Origin: Bacillota bacterium
GTDB taxonomy: Bacteria; Bacillota; Clostridia; Acetivibrionales; DTU013
Length of the DNA: 5,133 nucleotides
Reading direction: 5' to 3'
Assembly (NCBI GenBank): GCA_023435805.1
Contig: JAEZMC010000010.1
Coordinates: forward strand, 1-5,133
The notes below the pieces were generated by a model, which saw only the letters and a program-made list of their open reading frames with translations, was not told the origin of the DNA and made no database searches. Below, in pieces: positions 1 to 5,133 of the stretch (position 1 is its first letter; each line of letters begins with the position of its first letter). The position numbers and the translations under genes were made by a program.

Positions 1-386
1 TGCTGGACACACCGGCTCAGTTGGATCCCGATACCACAACAGCCGATTTTGAAAAAAAAAATAACTCCTATATAGATGAAATGGACAAGTTTGCCTTTGC
101 CGACACAATAGCTGTTGCAGCTGCGGCTGAAACAGTATATGCGGAAGCGGAGTCCGTAGATTCGTCTGAAACCGATGCTTCTTCTGCCGAAGCCGGGGAC
201 AATGCATCCATGCTTTTTGAGCAGAGACAGAGGCAGTATTTAAAAGGCAGATATGCCACAAAGACCATTGTTGACAATATGGGAAATGTAATAATCGATG
301 AGGGAATGCAAATCGATGATGCAGCCATAGATGAAGCCAAGAATAAGGGTAAACTGATTGAACTGGTAATGAATAACAGAGCTTGA
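1..386 (+). CDS. PRC-barrel-like domain protein, C-terminal part (5' end outside window)
   Basis: Only the C-terminal ~128 residues are visible. The frame is open from base 3 and stops at TGA 384-386. A TTG at 21 could be read as a start, but no Shine-Dalgarno sequence precedes it and the upstream codons read as coding (LDTPAQ), so I treat the gene as entering from the left. The first ~65 residues are a low-complexity acidic, Ala/Ser/Glu-rich linker with no membrane segment. The last ~50 residues (from about base 237) read YLKGRYATKTIVDNMGN, followed by VIIDEG, then an AIDEAKNKGKLIEL helix. This resembles the GR-x-V-x-(D/T)I-x-D-x-x-G-x-VI pattern of PRC-barrel-type proteins in Firmicutes, where the domain is a small beta-barrel probably used for protein interaction. 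The family call is recognition by eye and moderately secure. The partner and role are unknown. A hairpin terminator follows 14 bases after the stop, suggesting this gene ends its transcript. Confidence 0.6.
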   Translation, partial: LDTPAQLDPDTTTADFEKKNNSYIDEMDKFAFADTIAVAAAAETVYAEAESVDSSETDASSAEAGDNASMLFEQRQRQYLKGRYATKTIVDNMGNVIIDEGMQIDDAAIDEAKNKGKLIELVMNNRA

Positions 387-400
387 GGCAGAGACCCTTT

Positions 401-436
401 AAAAAGTATAAAGTACAGAGTGCTTTATACTTTTTT
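401..436 (+). terminator. Rho-independent-type terminator after the PRC-barrel-like gene
   Basis: Bases 401-413 (AAAAAGTATAAAG) are perfectly complementary to 423-435 (CTTTATACTTTTT), giving a 13-bp stem with a 9-base loop (414-422). The right arm ends in a run of six T. The stem is AT-rich, with only three G-C pairs, so it is weaker than a typical GC-rich terminator. The arms also put a T-run on the opposite strand, so it could act in both directions. It lies 14 bases past the upstream stop and 51 bases before the VanW gene start. Confidence 0.75.
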
Positions 437-487
437 AATAATATCGGCGACCACAAAAGAAAAGCATAATGGAGTTGTATTTCTGCG

Positions 488-1816
488 ATGAAGACCCGTA
501 ATACACTGCTTGTTTTTTTACTAATAATTGTTCAAAGCGCACTTGCGATAATTGTCGGAGCAGTCGCACTGCTCGGTGCTTCCGAAAAATCTGTCCCTGC
601 AGGCGTCCGTGTGGGTGACCTGCATGTCGGAGGCATGAGCTATTACGACGCTGCGGCTGCCATTGAAAAGAATTACGAGAACAAATTCAAGACTGCTTCC
701 CTTCAGCTGCAGATTGAAAACGGCGAATCCTTCGAAATACCTTTTTCTTCAATTGATGCGGACGTGGACGGGAATGAAACGCTTCTGCCATTAAGAAAGC
801 AAAAAGGAATAAAGGATACCCTGGTTCTCTTCCAAAACTATTTCGGTCATTACAGGCCGTCACTCCAGCCGGCCGTCAGGTTCAACGAGGGAAAACTCCG
901 TGAATCGCTGCTTGAGATATCCGAGCGTATCAGAATCGAGCCGGTGAATGCGGAGATTACCTATCAGGCGGGAATTATTGAAAAAAAAGCGGAAACCGAC
1001 GGGTTAGAGCTAAATATCGCCAATTCTGTTGAAGTCATAAGACAGCAGCTTTCCGCTAATCCGTTGGGAACGGTGCTGCTGAGCTGTGCAAAAAATTTCG
1101 AACTGCAGTCGGTAGTGCCGGAGATCAGACTTAAAGACTATGATGATATTCAACAGGTTCTTGCCGAATATACCACCGATATTATAGACACAGAACTGTC
1201 AGACAGTATACGGCTTGCCGTAGACGCCATCAATGGCGTTGTTTTGCCTGCGGCCGGCAATGCAGAGACTCCCCAGGTATTTTCCTTTGTTGAATGGCTG
1301 AAAAAAGAGGATGCCGGTTTTGAAAATGATAACGAAGGCTATGATCAGGTGGCCTCGACGCTGTATGCCACTCTCTTGATGGCTGGAATACCGTCTGATT
1401 CCATCACAAGACTGCCCCACAAGCTTTCAGTGGACTATATAGAACCGGGTCTGGATGCGTGGATTTCGGGCAATGCCGGTGATCTCCGATTTACAAATAC
1501 CTTCAGTCACAAAGTCGCAGTATTTGCCCAGATGGACGAAAACACCGTCAGAGTTGTCCTGGCCGGAAGCATGAGTGATAAAAAGGAAAAACTCCAGTTA
1601 AAAACCGAAATCGTCCAGCGGTTTGCACCGCCTGTCTACAATGTGGAAAATAAAAGCCTGAAGCCTGGTGAGAGTGTTGTGCTGAACCCCGGGAAAGAGG
1701 GGCTGATGGTAAGTGTCTTCAGAAACGGAGAGCTGCTGAGTACAGACAAATACGAGGCTGAAAAGAAAATTGTCCAGGTCGGGCCGGGCGCCGGGAGCAA
1801 TCAAGACGAAAAGTAA
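488..1816 (+). CDS. VanW-family (YoaR-like) membrane-anchored envelope protein with degenerate VanW motif
   Basis: A 442-residue protein. The ATG at 488 has GGAG at 471-474, a rather long 13-base spacing, but this start gives a coherent N-terminus: a short MKTR and then a hydrophobic helix at ~6-30. I read the helix as an uncleaved signal anchor with the rest outside the cell, although ALA at 18-20 could be a cleavage site. Residues ~37-110 (GVRVGDLHVGGMSYYDAAAAIE) and ~128-230 look like two copies of the putative peptidoglycan-binding repeat (PG_binding_4) usual before VanW. Residues ~240-360 are VanW-like: INGVVLP, FSF, ASTLYATLLMAG, RLPHKLSVDYIEPGLDAWI. Residues ~366-432 resemble a G5 domain. 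The usual GGGxCQxSSTLY motif reads NEGYDQVASTLY here, so the cysteine and two glycines are missing. VanW was named from vancomycin-resistance clusters, but no other van gene is present and resistance should not be inferred. Its biochemical function is unknown. No clear promoter is visible in 387-487, so its transcription may depend on read-through of the upstream hairpin or on a weak promoter. Confidence 0.85.
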   Translation: MKTRNTLLVFLLIIVQSALAIIVGAVALLGASEKSVPAGVRVGDLHVGGMSYYDAAAAIEKNYENKFKTASLQLQIENGESFEIPFSSIDADVDGNETLLPLRKQKGIKDTLVLFQNYFGHYRPSLQPAVRFNEGKLRESLLEISERIRIEPVNAEITYQAGIIEKKAETDGLELNIANSVEVIRQQLSANPLGTVLLSCAKNFELQSVVPEIRLKDYDDIQQVLAEYTTDIIDTELSDSIRLAVDAINGVVLPAAGNAETPQVFSFVEWLKKEDAGFENDNEGYDQVASTLYATLLMAGIPSDSITRLPHKLSVDYIEPGLDAWISGNAGDLRFTNTFSHKVAVFAQMDENTVRVVLAGSMSDKKEKLQLKTEIVQRFAPPVYNVENKSLKPGESVVLNPGKEGLMVSVFRNGELLSTDKYEAEKKIVQVGPGAGSNQDEK

Positions 1817-1818
1817 GC

Positions 1819-2445
1819 CTAAAAATACTGCTTTAACACTTCCAATGCGTTATACTCTATAACTTTCTCACCGTATTCGTTGAGGTAGCCCTCATAAAAG
1901 TTTACATTGGTGATTTTTGTTCCATATTCGTTCAGCACCAATTCGAACATTCTGGAGTTGGCAGCTGCAAGACCACTTCTGCTAAGCGTCAGATAATAGG
2001 TATCCCTGTACCGGTATAAGGTGGTTTCACCCTCATACAGGTCTGTCAGCTTTCCAGCCAGGCTGCAAACATCATCTATGCTTCTGAACGAGTAGACAAA
2101 CAAAGCGGCACTGACCTTGCGGCTTTTTTTCTTGACGCGAAGATCACTTTTCTTCAATCTGCTCTTGATGTATTTTTGTATGGATTCGAAGTCACCATCC
2201 TCGTCAACCTTAGTGATGGTGATAACAAAACCGTCATTGGCATCCGGAACCGGTTCGATGATCAACTGTGAATCGGACAGGCTGAAGCCAAGCTGCTCCT
2301 CCGCCTGCTCCATCATATCCCAGAAGAATTCTTGAGCTGCCGGACTATTGTAATTGAAGGCATTGAAATCTATATTTTTTTCTTCCAGATCGTTAAGTGA
2401 TATCGTGACTCGAATGATATTGTCACTGATTTTTTCAATTTTCAT
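1819..2445 (-). CDS. mecA: MecA-family ClpC adaptor protein
   Basis: A 208-residue protein, close to the ~218 of Bacillus subtilis MecA. The ATG at 2443-2445 (minus strand) has GGAG at 2451-2454 with 5 bases of spacing, a good start. The N-terminus MKIEKISDNIIRVTISLNDL, followed by an FNYNSPAAQEFFWDMMEQA stretch (~29-48), is the MecA/NegA signature for the substrate-binding N-terminal domain (~1-80). A charged lysine-rich linker (~90-110) leads to the C-terminal domain (~111-208, with FVYSFRSIDDVCSLA and LYRYRDTYYLTL), which in known MecA binds the ClpC ATPase. Known family role: a cytoplasmic adaptor that delivers substrates such as ComK to ClpCP and helps ClpC assemble. In a probable clostridium the physiological substrate cannot be read from sequence. 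The gene probably has its own promoter (TATAAT at 2506-2511). It converges on the VanW gene with only two bases between the stops, and no terminator follows its TAG stop. Confidence 0.88.
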   Translation of the reverse strand: MKIEKISDNIIRVTISLNDLEEKNIDFNAFNYNSPAAQEFFWDMMEQAEEQLGFSLSDSQLIIEPVPDANDGFVITITKVDEDGDFESIQKYIKSRLKKSDLRVKKKSRKVSAALFVYSFRSIDDVCSLAGKLTDLYEGETTLYRYRDTYYLTLSRSGLAAANSRMFELVLNEYGTKITNVNFYEGYLNEYGEKVIEYNALEVLKQYF

Positions 2446-2450
2446 AATTT

Positions 2451-2454
2451 CTCC
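2451..2454 (-). promoter_or_regulatory. Ribosome binding site of mecA
   Basis: On the minus strand GGAG stands 5 bases before the mecA ATG (GGAGAAATT then ATG). This supports the annotated start over any internal methionine. Confidence 0.75.
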
Positions 2455-2505
2455 ATAACTGTTTAACTGTGCATATCAATATAGCCTGCTTTTATTTCTA
2501 TCTAT

Positions 2506-2534
2506 ATTATACTTCTTTATGCTAAAAAAGAGAA
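2506..2534 (-). promoter_or_regulatory. Candidate promoter of mecA
   Basis: The minus strand has a perfect -10 hexamer TATAAT (2506-2511). At 17-base spacing the -35 position (2529-2534) reads TTCTCT, only 3 of 6 to the TTGACA consensus, and there is no extended -10 TG. Transcription would start near 2499, leaving a leader of about 54 bases. The location in the mecA-gltS gap fits, but the region is AT-rich, so a chance TATAAT is possible. Confidence 0.42.
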
Positions 2535-2539
2535 GCATA
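2518..2539. repeat. Short inverted repeat over the candidate mecA -35 region
   Basis: TATGCT (2518-2523) and AGCATA (2534-2539) are exact inverted copies separated by 10 bases. The centre is A-rich on the plus strand. On the minus strand no T-run follows the right arm, so it is a poor terminator for gltS. It could be a protein-binding site across the candidate mecA -35 region, or chance in AT-rich DNA. Confidence 0.35.
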
Positions 2540-2554
2540 TTTATTTTTCCAGGG

Positions 2555-3913
2555 TTATTTTGGTCTCCGGACGTACAGCACCACAGACAGCAGTACAAAA
2601 TAAGCGATGAGGCCAGCCATGGTATAGAGGTACATGACCGGATTTTTCGTGACGAATCCAACTACGGGGACATTCAGCAGCAGCATGAGCGGGAAGCCTA
2701 CAAAGAGACCTGCACCGCTTCCAAGCACAAGGTTTTTCGTAGCGGAGGATTCCAGATTGGGGTCGATTTCTTTGACCAGAGCCAGTCCGGTTGATACGAC
2801 ACCGGTGAGGTTTCCATAAAGTGCCAGCATGTTTTCAAGTACATCCTTCGTGTAAACACGCTTGCACACAAATACGACATATGCTGTTGTGACAATGCCT
2901 CCGAGCAGGCCAATCACAAGTGTGGGAACGAGATACTGCTTCAGGATGGATATGGAGATGGCCGCGATGGAAGCTGTGATCATAAAATCAAAAGCTCCGC
3001 CGGATATCCGTTCCAGCAGGAAGTTGCTTGTATATTCACGCACAATGACCTTTTTCTTTCTGAGGAAATCGTATATAAATCGGAACAAAATGGCCAGCAG
3101 GGTTGCTACGATGAAGCTGAAACCCCACAGCATGGTAGACAGGGTATTCCCAAAGGTTCCAAATTGGCCAAGGAAGGAGGACAACCCCCGCAGGACCAGG
3201 TAAGTTGCCAGATAGATGATGCCGATTGTAAACAGTTGTATGGTAAAGCCATCCACTGATTCGGCATCCCCCACATCTTCCTTTTGTATTTCCTGCTTGG
3301 GAGCTGCTGCATCTGTTTCAGCCGTCATATGGGAAGGCGCAGTCTTGTTTCTTCTTATAAGATAATTCATCAGCGGTATCCCGCCGATGCATGCCCACAG
3401 AAGCCCCATTGCCGCCACGGACAGGCCGATGTTTCCGCCATTGAGAAAGCCGAGGGATTCCCACTGTTTTCCTATGGAGTAAGCCTGGCCCGCGCCCTGG
3501 CCATAGCCCAGCGGGAGAAGCATCCCGAAAACGGGAAACAGATCCGGCAAAAAGGTATAGGCTAAAAAGAGAGACAGGCCAAATCCGAGTATACCTTGCA
3601 GAACATAGCCGTTTACAATAATAATGCCGGTATTGAAGATATCTCTGCTCTTGGTCGTGTTTCTGTCTTTAAGAGCAAGAGCTATAAAGCCTACGGACAT
3701 CAGGTGGTATATAATCGTACCCAAATGGTCCGAACTGAAATTCACCAGCTTTAAAAACTGAGGGCCGAGAAGCAAACCGATAAATCCCGCAATAATTGCG
3801 TTCGGGATAAAAAACCGCTCAAAGAATTTAAAGCTTCTTTTCAGGTAGGTTGCCAGCCCTAAAAATAATGATATAACCAATATGTCCCAGATGTATGACC
3901 AACCCTCGCTCAT
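2555..3913 (-). CDS. gltS: Sodium/glutamate symporter, GltS (ESS) family
   Basis: A 452-residue, very hydrophobic protein with roughly 11-13 membrane segments. A hydrophilic central loop (~187-221, rich in Ala, Glu, Asp and Lys) divides it into two halves, as expected for the inverted-repeat fold of GltS. The two matching re-entrant motifs are visible: LPLGYGQGAGQAYSIG at ~133-148, and LYGNLTGVVSTGLAL at ~365-379 in the second half. E. coli GltS is ~401 residues, so this is a longer member, the extra length lying partly in the central loop and the C-terminal helices. Family role: sodium-driven glutamate uptake across the cytoplasmic membrane. The actual substrate here is inferred and could be another dicarboxylate or amino acid. 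The ATG at 3911-3913 has GGAGG at 3921-3925 with 7 bases of spacing, a strong start. It lies 34 bases downstream of the acyltransferase gene with no visible promoter or terminator between, so the two are probably co-transcribed. No convincing terminator follows it. Confidence 0.85.
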   Translation of the reverse strand: MSEGWSYIWDILVISLFLGLATYLKRSFKFFERFFIPNAIIAGFIGLLLGPQFLKLVNFSSDHLGTIIYHLMSVGFIALALKDRNTTKSRDIFNTGIIIVNGYVLQGILGFGLSLFLAYTFLPDLFPVFGMLLPLGYGQGAGQAYSIGKQWESLGFLNGGNIGLSVAAMGLLWACIGGIPLMNYLIRRNKTAPSHMTAETDAAAPKQEIQKEDVGDAESVDGFTIQLFTIGIIYLATYLVLRGLSSFLGQFGTFGNTLSTMLWGFSFIVATLLAILFRFIYDFLRKKKVIVREYTSNFLLERISGGAFDFMITASIAAISISILKQYLVPTLVIGLLGGIVTTAYVVFVCKRVYTKDVLENMLALYGNLTGVVSTGLALVKEIDPNLESSATKNLVLGSGAGLFVGFPLMLLLNVPVVGFVTKNPVMYLYTMAGLIAYFVLLSVVLYVRRPK

Positions 3914-3920
3914 ATGGAAT

Positions 3921-3925
3921 CCTCC
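3921..3925 (-). promoter_or_regulatory. Ribosome binding site of gltS
   Basis: GGAGG on the minus strand, 7 bases before the gltS ATG. It is the strongest Shine-Dalgarno sequence in the window. It fixes the start and shows that gltS is translated independently of the gene before it. Confidence 0.8.
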
Positions 3926-3947
3926 GTTAAAAAAATAGTATCTCTTT

Positions 3948-5133
3948 TTATTTTTGCAACTTTTTTACCATTTCAATCGCCTTTACCCATTTATAGGCGC
4001 AAAGCAGTCCGTTTTTGGCACTGAACCTGTATATGTCCTTCTGGTAGATAAATTCCAGCTGATTGTTGAATTGTATGTTCTCACCCGACATGTCCGAGGT
4101 GTAAAAGCAACGGATCTGTCCGTCCTGGCGGTATTCCAGTCTGTCGTGATACAGGACGGCCATACCGTCTGCTGCCAGCATTTGAAGAGAACCGCTGTCA
4201 TGTGCGGTTTTCAATACGATATTCTTCTCTTCCAGAAGCGGAAGGCCGCTGTCCCGGGCCACCTGTCCGGCGATATAAGCCTCAAGCTGTTCCAGCTGCC
4301 AGTTGTTCCAATCGCTCGGGTTATCAAAATGCAATTTCTCCCCACCGGCCTCAAAGAAACCAAAGGGATTGTAAATGACCTCATAGCCGCAGTTGCAGCA
4401 GCAGAATCTGTCGTCCTCGGACCGGAGCGAATCCATCATCCCGCAATCCGGGCAGTAAAACAGAAAAAGCTCCAGCTTCTCTGCCAGTTTCTGTCCTTTG
4501 TAACGATGCATGTGCCTTCGCTGATAATCGTACTCGTCATGTGCCAGACTATCTGTTATTCTGCTGAAGATTGCATCCACCGGCATATCTTTGATTTCCT
4601 CCGGTGAGAGTATCAATGAAAGACTCATGGATAGAGCCCCTTTTCTTGTGGAATCGGCCCATCTTGGCATTGAAAGGCAAGCGCCCCTGAAAAGCACGGA
4701 TATAACCGGAATGCCCATCGATTTGATCAGCTTTGCTGTGGGCTGAAGCAGCGGTAGCGTTTTACCATCCCAATTCCGCCGCCCCTCAGGGAAAATACCA
4801 ACTATACCCTTGTTCTTCACTACTCCGATGATCGCACGAATGGATAACGGGTCCGACACGAGTTTTGTTTTAGGGATGGCGCCGACCAGCTTAAGGAGCG
4901 ATTTTAATACAGGGTTCCTGAAATAAGCGTCCGATGTAAGAAAGTATACCGGCTCCGGTATGCACATGGACAGCAGAAACGGGTCCCAGAAATTTGTATG
5001 GTTCGCAAGGACAATATAAGGAGGTTTGATCCCACGTATTTGTTCGTTGTCAATTGTATAGTTGAATAGGAGCTTCATATAGCTTCCGACTGTAAACCTG
5101 AGAAATTTGTTAAACCACCTGCCAGCCCTGTAT
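3948..5133 (-). CDS. PlsC-family lysophospholipid acyltransferase with C-terminal zinc ribbon and extra domain (5' end probably outside window)
   Basis: From the ATG at 5076-5078 the protein is 376 residues. The frame continues open for 18 more codons to the right edge (YRAGRWFNKFLRFTVGSY), and that stretch reads like the basic, amphipathic N-terminus usual in PlsC proteins, so the real start is probably beyond 5133. A GGAAG five bases before the 5078 ATG keeps that start possible. Numbered from that ATG, catalytic NHTNFWD (H27 and D32, the HX4D motif) is at 26-32, FRNPVLKSLLKLVGAIP at 53-69, FPEGRR at 96-101 and GIPVISVLFRGA at 122-133. These are the PlsC blocks in order, with the key residues intact. 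Family role: acyl transfer to a lysophospholipid such as 1-acyl-glycerol-3-phosphate at the membrane; the substrate here is not proven. A zinc ribbon follows (C209-x2-C212 and C227-x2-C230), then a ~90-residue C-terminal region (~285-376) that looks like a PH/GRAM-type beta fold ending in a helix. A typical stand-alone PlsC is ~240 residues, so the C-terminal half is extra. Likely first in a transcript with gltS. Confidence 0.82.
   Translation of the reverse strand, partial: YRAGRWFNKFLRFTVGSYMKLLFNYTIDNEQIRGIKPPYIVLANHTNFWDPFLLSMCIPEPVYFLTSDAYFRNPVLKSLLKLVGAIPKTKLVSDPLSIRAIIGVVKNKGIVGIFPEGRRNWDGKTLPLLQPTAKLIKSMGIPVISVLFRGACLSMPRWADSTRKGALSMSLSLILSPEEIKDMPVDAIFSRITDSLAHDEYDYQRRHMHRYKGQKLAEKLELFLFYCPDCGMMDSLRSEDDRFCCCNCGYEVIYNPFGFFEAGGEKLHFDNPSDWNNWQLEQLEAYIAGQVARDSGLPLLEEKNIVLKTAHDSGSLQMLAADGMAVLYHDRLEYRQDGQIRCFYTSDMSGENIQFNNQLEFIYQKDIYRFSAKNGLLCAYKWVKAIEMVKKLQK

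Noticed and set aside
68..340. 90-codon minus-strand frame opposite the PRC-barrel-like gene
   Set aside because: Its composition (Ser/Ala-rich) is what the complement of the alanine/glutamate-rich linker would give. It is a shadow frame.
488..1816. Vancomycin-resistance locus, suggested by the VanW family name
   Set aside because: No VanA/B ligase, VanH, VanX, VanY or VanRS gene is present, and VanW-domain proteins are common in Firmicutes without resistance.
2518..2550. Hairpin TATGCT/AGCATA followed by TTTATTTTT as a plus-strand terminator
   Set aside because: No plus-strand gene ends nearby; the closest, VanW, ends ~700 bases earlier. The stem is only 6 bp. On the minus strand it lacks a trailing T-run.
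2519..3565. Several plus- and minus-strand frames of 60-113 codons within the transporter gene
   Set aside because: All overlap the GltS coding frame, which has clear membrane segments and family motifs. None shows a domain or start signal.
3931..3955. AAAAATA / TATTTTT inverted repeat at the acyltransferase-gltS junction
   Set aside because: The 7-bp stem is purely A-T with an 11-base loop and would be very unstable. It is better explained by base composition than as a terminator or attenuator.
3954..4607. 217-codon open frame on the plus strand opposite the acyltransferase gene
   Set aside because: It lies wholly antisense to a gene with intact PlsC motifs. Its translation has no recognisable domain, and I see no ribosome binding site for it.

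Overview
The window looks like ordinary chromosome of a low-to-mid GC Firmicute, probably in the Clostridia. The evidence is a MecA-type ClpC adaptor, a VanW/YoaR-type cell-envelope protein, a PRC-barrel-like protein tail, a GltS-type sodium/glutamate symporter, GGAG/GGAGG ribosome binding sites and AT-rich intergenic gaps. I cannot name the genus. I see no RNA gene, mobile element, CRISPR array or phage gene. No intergenic gap is longer than about 110 bases.

Layout: positions 1-386 (+) hold the C-terminal part of a gene that begins before the window. It is an acidic, alanine-rich linker ending in a PRC-barrel-like domain. A perfect 13-bp hairpin with a T-run (401-435) follows. Next is a 442-residue membrane-anchored VanW-family protein (488-1816, +) whose normally conserved Cys-containing motif is degenerate. 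Its stop codon lies only 2 bases from the stop of the convergent mecA-like gene (1819-2445, -). The mecA gap (2446-2554) holds a TATAAT box and a short inverted repeat. A GltS-family transporter (2555-3913, -) and a PlsC-family acyltransferase (3948 to the right edge, -) follow. The acyltransferase carries an extra zinc ribbon and a C-terminal domain, and its reading frame stays open through the right edge, so its true start is probably outside the window.

The three minus-strand genes run acyltransferase, then gltS (34-base gap), then mecA. The first two are probably co-transcribed, while mecA probably has its own promoter. Their functions (lipid or envelope acylation, glutamate uptake, ClpC-dependent proteolysis) do not form an obvious pathway. 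The two plus-strand genes are envelope- or domain-type proteins of unclear role. I find no convincing new multi-gene system. The most notable points are the motif-degenerate VanW protein and the three-part acyltransferase.
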